Assembly (NCBI GenBank): GCA_003024985.2 | Contig: PXIH01S0004442.1 | Reading direction: 5' to 3' (one strand) | DNA length: 24,906 nucleotides | DNA from: Euperipatoides rowelli | Taxonomy: Eukaryota > Onychophora > Udeonychophora > Euonychophora > Peripatopsidae | Part shown: positions 1 to 10,728 of the stretch, piece after piece | Position numbering within the stretch: the first letter of the stretch is position 1 | Layout: the number at the start of each line of letters is the position of its first letter | Program-made: the position numbers and the translations under genes | Notes under the pieces: model-generated | Seen by the model: only the letters and a program-made list of their open reading frames with translations | What the model was told of the DNA's origin: nothing | The model's database searches: none

Positions 1-2078
1 TTATGTCATTTGTGGGAATTTAGTCAGGTATATGAAAGAGATGGAAGTAACTTCATACGAGATTTTAATATTTTTTTTTAAATTATTTTATATTTATTTC
101 AGTTTTACTAAGTTCAAGTGTACATGTTGGGGTAGGGGGCGGAGAGTCATTAAGAAAAATTTAATGGAGACTTTTCTTAAAAGCATTAAACTCTTAATAG
201 CTATATAAATCGTACTTTTATAATTACTTCATTACTTGAGTCTCGAAAGAAATCCAATTGTAGTTCTACAATTTCCTAATTAATGCCAATAGTCCAATGT
301 AGTATTGAGACATTCTATTTCTACAAGTTTAAAGTTTAAACTCTGATCTGTTATGGTTCTATTCAAAGCACAAACTCTTAATGTAATCATCTAAAACTTT
401 TAGAGACAAATACTAAGAATACTATTACAAAATAATAATTTAAGGTGGATGGGATAAATAACAATGTTTAATAAAAAAAAAATTATTTTTATAGTTGTGT
501 TTCAAACCAATACCTGTCTCATAATTTGAATTTGTCAATTCAATAAGCCCAAATTTTTTTTTTTCTTTCAATTTTATTATCCAAAAAAGGTTTCATAAAA
601 GTTTGTAAAAAAAAAAACATTTCTGGCAAATGGTTTTCTTGTTAAAGTACAGAAAGAAAAAAAAACTAAGAAGGCTCTCTTTCCTCATCAAAATAATCTT
701 GGATCCAAAAAAAAAAGAAAAATTGAAACCTTTTTTTTTTTGTAATCTCAGACGGAGGATAGTAATATTCTTAATTTTATCTTCAAATAACTTTTTTTTT
801 ATGCATTTTTAATTTTTAATGGATTTTTTTTTTTAGTAATTTTGAAAATAAATAATAAAATTTTTAAAAATAATCCATTTCATTTTACCTTTAATATTAA
901 AAGTTGATATTCAGGTAAATGTATTTGATTAATCGGGGTTGGTAAAGTACCATTTTTAAAAATAGCAGGGCTATAGCTACTGCTAGTTGGTCTGATAAAG
1001 TAGCTGAACTAAGTACTTTGCTGCTGCTTAATAAAAAAATAAAAATTTACATTTTTCATGAAAGTAGCTGAACTACATTTAAACTTCTTAATAAAGTGCC
1101 AAATAAAGTGTTTTAAACTTCAAAAGTTTCATTTGTTTCAGTAGCCTCAATTTTTCATCACAAATCCATAAATACTGTGCAATATTTATTGAACCACACA
1201 GATATCATGTGGTCATTTACATCCCTAATGGTAGAAATACTGAAAATTCAGAATCTCATATGGATGAAGATAAATTAAAAATAATGGTAACAATTGCTTT
1301 ATTTTTTAAGCTGTAGCAAGCTACTCATTAAAATCATGCCACTGCCTTAGTCTCAATACTGAAAAAAAAAAACTGTGATGCTGCTAATTATATTATTTTC
1401 AGAAGTTACTATACCTAATACCGCAAATAATATAGAAGGCTAAGTGTAGTATTTGAAACCATACTGTTCATTGAAATGTTTATTGTTTTGTATTTTGTTG
1501 AACATTAAATTCACCAGATATTCTCCATCTTGGATAGAAAAAAGAAGTGTTGATAAGACGAGTCTTCTAGAACTCTCTTATTATTATCATGATCATTTTA
1601 TAAATTAAATAAAAAAAAAAAAAATACAAAAGAAACTATGCCAATAGAGAGAGAGAGAATGCAGCAAATTTGATATTTCAAAAGATTTTTTTTAAAAAAA
1701 AAGTTTAATTATTGATGAAGAAGCAGCAGTTTCTTTATTACTTTTTTTTATAATTTACTTTATACATTTCTTATAATAATTTATTGTTATAAATAATGTT
1801 TACAGTAATCTTAATATATAATTGACTAAAGGTTTCCTCACCTTTTTAAAACTGAGCATGTGCAACTTTATTGTTGTAAATCGATAAAAATAAAGAATCT
1901 TGATGCATGACGTCTATGCATGTGAGTCACTTTACTCTTTGAATTTCTTCTTCTTAAATAATAGGATATGATACTGTGTGTTATAATAAGCATAATTATT
2001 ATTAAGGAACTATTTTTTTCCTTTTAAATGTATCGAAAAATTGAGAGATTTTTATTCATTAGGAGTTTGTAAAAGAAT
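1..2078. other. AT-rich non-coding spacer
   Basis: No supportable gene. The stretch is rich in poly-A and poly-T runs (for example around 545-565, 610-620 and 715-740) and holds only short low-complexity reading frames. A short direct repeat, AAAGTAGCTGAACTA, occurs near 998 and again near 1062. A (GA)n microsatellite lies near 1647-1660. I saw no domain, tRNA or transposon terminus here. Confidence 0.6.
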
Positions 2079-2365
2079 AAATGGGCAGAGAAGGTGTGGG
2101 GGGTGGGTTGGGTGGTATAAGAGGGGGTGTGCGGGGTAAGGGGATAACTAGGGCCAGTTGTATTTTATATTTCAATTTAAAATGGGCTTTTCAGCGAATA
2201 TCGATTTTTTGTTTGCGAAACAGTAAATAGGCAGAGGTGGTAGGGGGGGGGGGAGAAGGGTTAGGNGAGGGCTATTACATGAGGTTGTGGGGGAAGAGGG
2301 TGGCGGAGAGGATAACTAGGGCCCATTCTATTTCAAATTAGAATGGGCTTTTCGGCTAATATTTT
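2079..2365. repeat. G-rich tandem duplication, two units of about 146 bp
   Basis: The first unit starts at 2079 (AAATGGGCAGAG) and the second at 2225 (AAATAGGCAGAG). Each unit runs from a very G-rich stretch with several GGGG or longer runs, through GGATAACTAGGGCC, to a shared end resembling AATGGGCTTTTC. The units are clearly diverged, so the duplication is not recent. An undetermined base (N) sits at 2266 in the G-rich part of unit two. The G-runs could allow G-quadruplex formation on the plus strand, which is inference. Confidence 0.75.
2321..2348. repeat. Hairpin-forming inverted repeat
   Basis: The 10-bp arms GCCCATTCTA (2321-2330) and TAGAATGGGC (2339-2348) are perfectly complementary around an 8-nt loop. 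The matching place in the first duplicated unit, about 146 bp upstream, is degraded. Its role is unknown; it could be the remnant end of a small transposon. Confidence 0.6.
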
Positions 2366-3789
2366 ATAATTAGATATTTATAAAACATTCGATATATGGA
2401 ACAATATATTCAAATAATAATTTATTTTTGTGACTAGTCCACAAAAGCACATTTAAACCTAAAATTGCACATGCAAGTTCAGGGGATATTATGCTTACCA
2501 TTTTTTTCAATCTAGCCTTAAACAAGGGATGTCAAACAATTAAATATCTGATATATAGAAGGGACTATGAATTCAAACCAATTTATAGTATAACAAAACA
2601 ACTCTGATTTGCAAAATCATTTCAGTCATTAGGTAATAAAATAAATTTTGAACAACTTTTATTGTTACTTTCTTATTAGCAAAAATACGATAACATGGGT
2701 TTTTTTAAATCAGAGGCTACTTAATAAAACTAGAACACCCATGTGTGTATATCTGGTAACAATAATTTAGTCATCATTGGATAATTTGTCTCTAATAATC
2801 ACATTGCTAAACAAAATCATTGTTAAGTTTTAATCATCCTCATTTCACCACAAACTCACCATCAGAGAATCCTCAGCATTATTTGTAGACTTTCTTGAGA
2901 TTTAAAACAAAATGTTTCTTGACATTGGGATTAAAGCCTGTTTGATATTTTTATTTTATTTTTTTAATTTACGATTTGAGGAGTGGGGATTTTTTTTTGT
3001 GGGACTTTGTTACTATACTGACAATCCTGCTCAGCCTAGACAAAAAATCTTAATCAGGATTGGACAAATAAAATTAAGTGAAATATCACATTATTAAAGT
3101 TCTAGTAGATTAATTATTTTACTGATTAATTAACTTAAATTATTAATAAATTTAACTGATTATTTTTTAGTATGCTCTTTAGTTTGGGAAAATAGTGTGT
3201 GTGTGGGGGGGGGGGGGAGGGGAAGAAACATCACTGTACTTTATATCAGTACTATCAAACACTTCACTATTTGCATCTACAGCAAGTATCATTTTTTAAG
3301 GCCAAAATGTTCAAATGTTTCCCTATCTGATAAAGGTGGAAAATCCAGTTTGATGAAAAATACTCAGAATTCAGACTTTTATCTTTAGATATTACCCAAA
3401 TCTTAAATTTTCTTCTTAATTGCACTTTAGTCTGAGATAAGTAATATCTGTTTGCAGAATAGTGGGATAGTATAGCAACCTGGACCAAGATTTTACATTA
3501 GATAATATAATTGTGAGATCAGACCCAAGATCTAATTTTTAAATATACGATACCAACCTTTTGTCCAATAACAGTGTATAATATTATCCATTGTTTTTAT
3601 CCATTGATGAAAATAAGAAAAATTCCATTTACAAAAAAAAAAAAAAATTTGTATTATGATTTACTAGAAAAATTTTACCATCTTTGTTTAGAAGGAGGAA
3701 AACATACTGTATATTTTTATTAATGATGTAATAATTGTGTGCTTGTGGGGACATCCCCTTCTCATTAAACTTGGATAAATGAGTCCCCT
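2366..3789. other. AT-rich non-coding spacer
   Basis: No supportable gene. It contains a (GT)n/poly-G simple repeat at about 3196-3222 and an A-run near 3632-3646. Short reading frames at 2912-3097, 3197-3388 and 3267-3488 show no recognisable motif and cross low-complexity sequence, so I do not call them genes. Confidence 0.6.
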
Positions 3790-4446
3790 TGTTAGAATTG
3801 TTCAAAGTAGCCTACTATAAAATATCACACTGAAGTAATTTAGGGTTAATCCCATCTTTAGCAATGTATTTATTATATTATGTTTATTATGTTTCACAAA
3901 ACTATATACAATCTGTCTCGTCGGTATCACGAGGCATCGGTTCAAAGGATGATGTTAGTCATTACAATTTTCAAATGCATTTACAATAATAACTATATCC
4001 TCAAGTTCACTAAACATTAATTTTATTATTTTATTATTTAACAATTCACAAAGAACTTTACTCACTGTTGGACACTTATTCGTCTATACATTTAACTAAA
4101 TCCCACGCAGCAAATCAATTCAGCACTCCATTATTCATTAAGTACCCGGATAGCAGCTATCCTACAAAGCAAAACTTCTAAAAATCTTGCAGTGCCCTAG
4201 TGATAATTACATCACCGTTAGCTACTATGCCATTACGACACATTTAAAATTTTCATATCTCAACACTAAAACTTATTCAATCTTGCATTTTAAGTATACA
4301 ATTGCAAATCATCTATGCAGTCAATAACAATAATTAGTGCTTATGCCAATATGGCTACCTTACACCTTTGGACCCCTTTTTTTTAATGATTACAATTTAT
4401 GTTTTTCTAACTTTAGCTACTCATACATAAGTTTTTCATTATGACA
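3790..4446 (-). repeat. Downstream (3') LTR of the copia element
   Basis: Direct repeat partner of 6717-7385. Both begin TGTTAGAATTG and share long blocks including CACAAAACTATATACAATCT, TATCACGAGGCATC, ATCTTGCAGTGC and CTTATGCCAATATGGCTACC, ending in CATTATGRCA on the plus strand. The copies differ by many substitutions and small indels. With the coding remains on the minus strand, this copy is the 3' LTR. Confidence 0.9.
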
Positions 4447-4459
4447 TTTTATAATTATA

Positions 4460-4472
4460 CCCCCCTCCCCCT
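4460..4472 (-). promoter_or_regulatory. Polypurine tract of the copia element
   Basis: On the minus strand the sequence reads AGGGGGAGGGGGG, 13 nt upstream of the LTR TG terminus. A polypurine tract primes plus-strand DNA synthesis and normally adjoins the 3' LTR. The 13-nt gap is slightly larger than usual. It lies in the expected place for a minus-strand element, which supports the orientation. Confidence 0.65.
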
Positions 4473-4524
4473 ATATGTCACTAATATCATTTACAGTGAT
4501 TTCTTTCTTCATTATTCCTCATAT

Positions 4525-5445
4525 CTAAGTGGTTTCTTACCGATGTTGATTCTGCTGAATCTCCCAGGTTTTTCATCAATCTCTTTTATATTGTCACTTT
4601 GCTTACTCAACAGAAAAATAGCTCTAGCTCTTCACTATTCTCCTTAACCTTTTTACTACAGTAAGAATATCTCATTAAATTGAACTCCTCTTGAATACAC
4701 AGTCTTATCAAACTCTATATCTAAAATCCTTTAACCGTATCCCCATATCCCAATAATATGCCTTCTTTGCCATTATCTGAAGGTTTACTTCTAATTGTTT
4801 GGGAATCTAATACTTCCAATTACTCTAAGGTGATTTACGTGTTGTAGTTTTCCAGTCCACACTTATGTGGTCTCTTATGCATATAAGTGCACCAATTTAT
4901 TTACAAATGAGCTGTCACCAGTTTCTTGTCCAGATTGTGATAATTAAGAATAGCTTTAGTCATGGTTATGATGGTCTGTTGATAACGTTCTGACAATCTT
5001 TCAGATAATTATTCAAGTTATACCCAACATATTTTCCTCCACAGTCATTGCTCAGGAATTGCAGATGATACTTGAATTTATTAAAATAGTGGTCAATGAA
5101 ATTCTTTATAACTGGGGAAGTATCCCTTTTTTTAATCACTTTCAAGTAGCAGTATTGGGAATAGATTACAAAATAGTTACCCCTCCCATTGATTTTGGAA
5201 CTATAAGCCCGTACAAATCTGAATGCAATAAGGAGAAAAGCTCCTCCTAATTTTATATCATGATTTTTCACATGGTTTTTGGCTGTTTTGTTACGTAAGA
5301 TAAATTGTATATTGAAATTATCTGTATGTGTGCATTTACCTATTTCCAATCCTTTTATATCACATATTTTGTTCAGTCTTTGTATTCCATTCAATCCCCT
5401 GTGACCCATTCTGGCGTTCCATTAATGTATACATGCTGCCAAAAC
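4525..5445 (-). pseudogene. Copia GAG-pre-integrase and integrase remnant
   Basis: The minus strand begins with a GAG-pre-integrase signature (WNARMGHRGLNGIQRL, near 5435-5380), where the usual WH...GH histidine is changed to N. The integrase core follows, with SSKINGRGNYFVIYSQYCY and then LSNDCGGKYVGYNLNNYL. The second resembles the LRSDNGGEY block around the second catalytic Asp. The first catalytic Asp position (HSD in relatives) looks replaced, so the protein would be inactive. After a stop near 4966, fragments in shifted frames match the integrase C-terminal region: HVNHLRVIGS, KEGILLGYGDTVKGF and DKTVYSRGVQFNE (about 4840-4670). A linker-like IGKKPLRYEE lies near 4550-4525. The reading then runs straight into the polypurine tract with no RT. 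Copia integrase inserts the cDNA into host DNA. The domain match is strong although the ORF is broken. Confidence 0.82.
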
Positions 5446-5449
5446 TATG

Positions 5450-5860
5450 TTTGCTGGGGTTTTTTCAAGTAGCCTAACACTTAATATACTTCATAATTGT
5501 TTAATCCTGACAATACTACATTGTTGTTGCTCAGTATTTCACATATATTGTCTTTAAAAATCACATCAAATCCCACATTACACAATTCTGGTACCGTCAG
5601 CAGATTATCTATAATATTGGGCACATGAATTACCTTTCTAAAGCTATCCTTTTTATACATTTGTCATTATTAGTAATATAGTTAAGTTCCCCCTTTACCA
5701 CATGCCTCAGATCTATCTCCATTTGCAAAAATTACATTTTTCCTACATTTATAAATCACATATTCATCTATCAATTCAATATTACTTCACATGTGTGTGC
5801 GTAGTGGTGCTAGAGTGCAATATCCATATATTAAGTTTTGGCATTGTCTCTGTATCATGT
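5450..5860 (-). pseudogene. Copia aspartic protease remnant
   Basis: No long frame survives, but successive minus-strand fragments match the copia protease. WILHSSTTTHTHV near 5825-5787 corresponds to the active-site segment WxLDSGAxxH, with the catalytic Asp replaced by His. KNVIFANGDRSEACGKGGT (about 5745-5690) corresponds to the flap region. RKVIHVPNIIDNLLTVPEL (about 5640-5580) corresponds to the VxxVPxxxxNLLS block. Stops and frameshifts separate these pieces. The protease would have matured Gag-Pol and cannot be active here. Its position between Gag and GAG-pre-integrase is as expected. Confidence 0.75.
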
Positions 5861-6712
5861 TCAGATATGGATATATAAGAATAGTATTTCACTTATTTCT
5901 TCAGATTTTACTTCGACTCCAACGTGGTAATTTGTTTCGCTACTGGTGTATGCTCTCCTGGTATTATTCATTTCTATTCCTTCACTTCTTTTGTTGTAAT
6001 TTCTAATCCTGGGGCAGTTTATCCTATGTCCTGGAGACCTACATTTGCAGCACAACCTTGGCCGTCTTTGTTCCATCTTTTCAGATTTATTTTGGCTTGC
6101 CATCATAACTTGCTGATGTCCAATAAGCAGACCGTGTTTATCATCTTTCCTTTTGCTTTTATCAATTTAAATTTTGAATCTTACAACCTGATGTCTTCTT
6201 CGTTCTTTCCTTTTATGGCCATAATTAAACAGTCATATTCTTAATTTAAACCATACAGCATCATTTAAATAATTTCATAATCTGTTATCACCTCACCTGC
6301 CAGTCTCAATCGCTTCACAATTCCCAATATTTGGTTTTTGTATCCCTCGTCATTTTTCTCTAGCTTGGTTGTGTATAGTTTCCTTTTTAGGAAAATTCTA
6401 CTGGAGTAGCTTGCTCCCTCAAAATGAGTTTTTATTCTAGTCAACATTTCTTTGGAGGAAGTGCAACTACTTATATTATGAAAGCCAGTTTCCACAGATA
6501 ATGATATTGTCGCTCTGTGCTGTTGTCCTTTTTGATCCACTACCCTGCGTTTTATCAGGCTTCTCTGATATCACTGTCTCCTACATATCTTCCTTCGATT
6601 AAAGCATTTCGGCTCCAAAGCACCATAGATGGTAATTATTACTATTTAATTTGATTATGCTAGTTCTATTGTTCTCCGCAAAGCCCAGAATTTTGTCATC
6701 TTGTTGGGACAA
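5861..6712 (-). pseudogene. Copia Gag (UBN2-type) with zinc knuckle, broken
   Basis: The minus strand just inside the 5' LTR reads DDKILGFAENN followed by IIKLNSNNYHLWCFGAEML (about 6690-6600). This is the N-terminal Gag pattern KLNGxNYxxW of copia elements, then a stop. The 6540-6265 frame contains SSCTSSKEMLTRIKTHFEGA and KNQILGIVKRLRLAGEVI, typical of the middle of UBN2-family Gag (helical capsid-like part). A zinc knuckle follows near 6055-6016, CCKCRSPGHRINCP. It fits CX2CX4HX3C, one residue short of the normal CX2CX4HX4C. Gag forms the virus-like particle and packages element RNA. At least two stops and frame changes make this a pseudogene. Confidence 0.82.
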
Positions 6713-6716
6713 ATCA

Positions 6717-7385
6717 TGTTAGAATTGTTTAAAGTACTATACAATATCAAAACTGAAGTAATTTAGGGTTAATCCTATCTTTAGCATTGGATTTATTATG
6801 TTATGTTGATTATGTTTCACAAAACTATATACAATCTGTCTCGTTGGTATCACGAGGCATCAGTTCAAAGAATGGCAATAATCATAATTTACAAATTCAA
6901 TTACAATAATAGCTATATCCTGAAGTTCACTAAGTATCAGTTTTAACATTTAACAATTCACAAAGCACTTTACTCACTTTTGGACACTTATTTGCCCATA
7001 CATTTAACGAGATTTCACACAGCAAGTCCTTTCATCACTCCATTACATTCACAAAGTATCCGGATAGAAGCTATCACACAAACCAAAGCTTCTAAAAATC
7101 TTGCAGTGCACTGGTGATAATTGCATCACCATTAGCTACTATACCATTACGACACATTAATTTTCACATCTCAACACTAACACTTATTCAACCTGTGCAT
7201 TTTAAGTATAGAATTGAAATCATCATGGAGTCAATAACAATAGTGCTAAGTTTTATAAATCAATCGCTTATGCCAATATGGCTACCTTACACTTTCGTTC
7301 CCCCCTTTTTTTTAATGATTAGCTACATTTTCGGTTTTTTTCTAATTTTAACTACATACTGTACATACCTTATTACATTATGGCA
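6717..7385 (-). repeat. Upstream (5') LTR of the copia element
   Basis: Partner of 3790-4446 with the same termini and internal blocks. It carries small insertions relative to the other copy, such as GTGCTAAGTTTTATAAATC near 7240. Its outer end (CATTATGGCA) directly meets an 8-base T run at 7386-7393, which looks like the A-tail of the neighbouring minus-strand LINE. Confidence 0.9.
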
Positions 7386-7424
7386 TTTTTTTTATATTTC
7401 ACAACTGAAACCAGTTGCCATTTA

Positions 7425-8300
7425 TTAGACTCTACTACTAGCTCCACCAATATAATCCAGAAATACATAAATATCAAGATTAGAAGGAATTTGACTCCAT
7501 TTACGAACCAAATTATTATATGAACAATATTTTAAATCGTGGAAATATTCCACATAAATAAACCTTTGCAAAGTAGGGATCGGGTCCAAAGACTCACCCC
7601 CAAAAACAAATTGGCATCTAATCTTCCATATAGTAAAATATAAATAAATAACAAACATAAACTTACCCCTCTGAGAAGAAAGTAACTCAAAAAATTGGAG
7701 CACATTTATAGGCAAACTTTTTAGACCAAACCTGATCATAAACCAACGCCTGGTTGCACTAAAATATGGACACAATCGTTAGAAAATAACATATGATAAC
7801 GCATAATCAAAAATTTAGAGGTGGGTAATACATAAAAATATAATTTGATTACAAAATTAATAACAGAGGGCCTAGCTAACTTCCACTGCTTAAGTTTTCG
7901 GATCTGCATAAGAAATAAAAAGGAGTCATTAATAACAATTTGAGAACTGATAGTAATGAACATTGTATAGGTTAATTTACCATGCAATTCTAAACCATAT
8001 GTGTCTATTACCTCAAAGAATATATTTAACGCATTATAAATAGAGGCAGATTTTGGTAACAATTTAAGGATCAGCGAGGGATTCCACACCCCGAGAGGGG
8101 GAGGAGTATCCGTAGGCTCGAACTCCAAAGCCCAACCTCTCTGAATCGCCATATTAAGAAACAACAATGCATTATTATACAGAGATACAATATTTTTTCC
8201 AGCAACAGCATTAATCCCCAAACCACCCATATTAATCGGCAAGTAGGCAACACTGTTGGCCATAGGAGTCCTATTACACCAAATAAAACGATTAAACATA
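7425..8300 (-). pseudogene. LINE ORF2 C-terminal region (post-RT and zinc-finger-like tail)
   Basis: Two overlapping minus frames, 8644-7736 and 7775-7425, carry the part after RT. The first includes FNRFIWCNRTPM and LPINMGGLGINAV, the GGLG signature common after the RT thumb in L1/Tx1-type ORF2. The second includes FTIWKIRCQFVFGGES, resembling the IWxxRNxxxF block near the end of such proteins. A frameshift near 7736-7775 separates them, close to where relatives have Cys/His residues. The likely native stop is the TAA next to 7425, leaving only about 30 nt of 3' UTR before the A-tract. The function of this region is poorly defined in the family; binding of the element's own RNA is likely. 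Confidence 0.75.
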
Positions 8301-9650
8301 ATGGTCAATTTTTTTACAGTTCCTTTCAGAAGGGTAAAATGGTACAACAAATAAATAAATTTAGAAATCACATAAATATTGATAATTTGTATTTTTTGCC
8401 AGATAGACAAAACATGGTACTTTAGCTGATCAAAAATATCCTGAGCAATTTGGATACATCTATAAGAAATAACTCTAACAGCACCTGGACCAATAAACGG
8501 AAATGGCACCCCCAAAAATTTAGAAGGGGGAGCAGCACCAAGACCCACAACAACACACTGCCCATGCGTGTTATAAATAACAGATTTATTCCTATTTAGT
8601 ATTGTCCCGGTTTCTCTACCAAATTGATCTATAATACTAATCACTTTCCTCAGATAGTCCCGATTTTTAACAATAATGACAAAGTCATCAATATATCCGA
8701 TAAGAGTAACCCAAAACCTAAACGAGAAAGCTTAATACCCCCACCCACATTAATAATTTTTCTAAATAATGGATCAATATACAAACAGAAAAGTAAAGAG
8801 GATAATACGGAGCCCTGGATCACTCCACATTGACCTGAATAGGTCTAAACATGTCCCTTCCAATTTTTAGGGAGACAGCCTTATTAGAAAGATAATTAAT
8901 AAGACCCATAGAAATACTGGATCTACCAAACAAATCAAGGATTCTAGAAATTAAAAACCGATGCAACACAGAATCAAATGCACCCTTGATATCGCAAAAA
9001 ATAAACAGACATTCTTTATACTCCTTTTTATTCGCTCTAACATGTGCAAGAGACATTAAAAACAAGGAGACCGCATTATGAATAGAACGACCCGGGGCTC
9101 CGTATTGAGCCTCGCACATTGAATCAGAAATAATATCTTTAACATTCAGATACAATTTAGCATCCAGATTGGACAAACCAATTGGACGAAGAGAATCCAG
9201 AGTAGGAGAATCACATAAGTTTGCAGGTTTACATTTAACCTTCAACACCAAAAAGGCCTCAAAAATAGGATGTTTAAAGAACAATCTGCTCAGGAGCTTA
9301 TTAAAGAGACGAATCAACAATGGAAACCATAGGTGAGAAAATCTATACATCAAAGACACAGAAATGCCATCAGGACCAGACGCAGCATGAGGTTTACACT
9401 TGGCTAAAGCAGCTACCATCATTTCCTTATCAACGGTCAAATCAAACTCAGGCATATGAGTAGCAGCACAAAACACCTCCTTTATCCAAGAACTTGACAC
9501 CAAGTAAGGACCCGTCGAGAAAATGTCATAGAAATACTTCCATATAGCCCCGAACGCATCATCAAAATAATATGTCCCATTATCCGACTTAATCATATTA
9601 ACACATGAAGCAGGCTTTTTGGAAACAAACCAATTTTTGCCAACTTCTCA
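8300..9650 (-). pseudogene. LINE reverse transcriptase, frameshifted
   Basis: The 9596-8820 frame carries the RT fingers and palm: KPHAASGPDGISVSL, SLRPIGLSNLDAKLY, AQYGAPGRSIHNAVS and motif A in FIFCDIKGAFDSVLHRFL, whose first D is a catalytic aspartate. A frame break falls between VNVE (8820) and GVIQGSVLSSLLFCLYID (motif B, about 8825-8765). A second break comes before motif C, GYIDDFVIIV (about 8700-8670), where the usual YADD is YIDD. The 8644 frame continues with a thumb-like FLGVPFPFIG. At the upstream side the frame is shifted near 9650, as KNWFVSKKPASCVNM runs into the RT frame. The enzyme copies LINE RNA at the nicked target. The catalytic aspartates of motifs A and C are still encoded, but in different frames. 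Confidence 0.87.
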
Positions 9651-9659
9651 GGCCCATCC

Positions 9660-10716
9660 ACTTGATTTATGAACGTCGAGGAATAAAAAATAAAGGATAA
9701 GACCTTGTCCCTCATAGCTTTTAAAAAAGTCAGCCTCTTTCTTAAAACATCAATAGCATGAAAATCAGATAACGATCCAACTTGATGCGAAGATAATTGG
9801 CTCTGAATATCATTTATTTCCCTATTTCTATTAAAGACATAACCACCAGCTCTTCTAGACAAATATTGAAGAACTTGATCCTTAGCACTTTTGTATTGAT
9901 TAAATTTGATCAAAAGAGGCAGAGTAGTAAAAAGCATAATGCAATAAATTTCCGAATAATCATTATAGCCAAATTTAAAATCTGGAGGGATGTTACCAAG
10001 ACACCTTTTTTTATCGATCGAACCAATAGGTAGACGAATTCCACTGACAATATTTAAAGGAAAAGAACACACAATTAACCTATGATCCGACATGTCAACA
10101 GTCAACAAATGAAAGGTAGACTGGAAAGCAAAGATGGCATTAGCAAACACATAATCAATAACAGAAGACGACCTGTTATTAACAAAGGTGGCTTCATTAT
10201 GTTTTCGATTAACCACTGCAACATCAATCAGGTTTTTTTTTTAACTAAAAACTATTAAACAACCGCAAATTCTTAATTTCATGATAGTTGAAATCTCCGT
10301 TGATAATAATCGGACAATGGAAGAAATCTAATCTGTCAATCATATCTTGTATAAGGCGACGATTTACAGCCATTTGGTTGAATCCATAAATATTAGCCAG
10401 AATTATGGATTGACCAGCGACAACCAGAGAAGAAAGAATGAGTCTGTCCGAAACAAAAATAGGTTTTATCACAATGGCACCTCCATTTTTTCNCACAGCA
10501 GTCAAAACGCCCCCTCTCCCAGAAGGAGACGAACCAATAATAAGATCATAATACTTGATAAAATTCTTAAACTGCCTATTTTCTGAATTTTTTTTCAGCC
10601 TGGTCTCCTGAAAATTCACCACATCAACATCATGCCTCATCAAGTATCGCATAACATTGTTAGTTTTAAATTTAGAATTCATACCTTTTATATTTATAGA
10701 AGCCAGTAGTAGACCA
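9660..10716 (-). pseudogene. LINE AP-like endonuclease domain, frameshifted
   Basis: From about 10716 the minus strand reads LLLASINIKGMNSKFKTNNV, then VDVVNFQETRLKK (metal-binding Glu), RGGVLTAV, ILANIYGFNQ and IIINGDFNYHE (GDFN block). This is the canonical order of the exonuclease-endonuclease-phosphatase fold. The frame breaks at a run of ten As near 10230. It resumes with ATFVNNRSSSVIDYVFAN and VDMSDHRLIV, the terminal SDH catalytic block. The endonuclease nicks host DNA to prime reverse transcription. No good ATG precedes the domain in frame, and ORF1 ends at 10729 just upstream, so ORF2 probably began near the ORF1 stop. One undetermined base lies at 10493. The key residues survive, so the copy is moderately young. 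Confidence 0.87.
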
Positions 10717-10728
10717 TCATAAAATAAA

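Larger units (their letters stand above)
3790..7385 (-). mobile_element. Degenerate Ty1/copia LTR retrotransposon lacking RT and RNase H
   Basis: Two direct repeats of about 0.66 kb, 3790-4446 and 6717-7385, share the start TGTTAGAATTG and end in CA on the plus strand, giving TG...CA termini. Between them the minus strand reads, in copia order, Gag, zinc knuckle, aspartic protease, GAG-pre-integrase, integrase core and integrase C-terminal region, then a polypurine tract beside the downstream LTR. Only about 2.27 kb lies between the LTRs. An intact copia interior is about 4 kb, and the reverse transcriptase and RNase H are missing. No frame is intact. No convincing 5-bp target-site duplication is seen (CCCCT on the left, TTTTT on the right). 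The clear divergence of the LTRs implies an old insertion. The domain order gag-pr-int identifies the copia rather than the gypsy superfamily. Confidence 0.88.

Noticed and set aside
630-812. 60-codon frame rich in K, R and F
   Set aside because: It arises from poly-A and poly-T runs, with no motif and no conservation to judge.
3790-4446. Pair of direct repeats as a segmental duplication rather than LTRs
   Set aside because: TG...CA termini, polypurine tract position and copia-ordered protein remains between the copies make LTRs the better reading.
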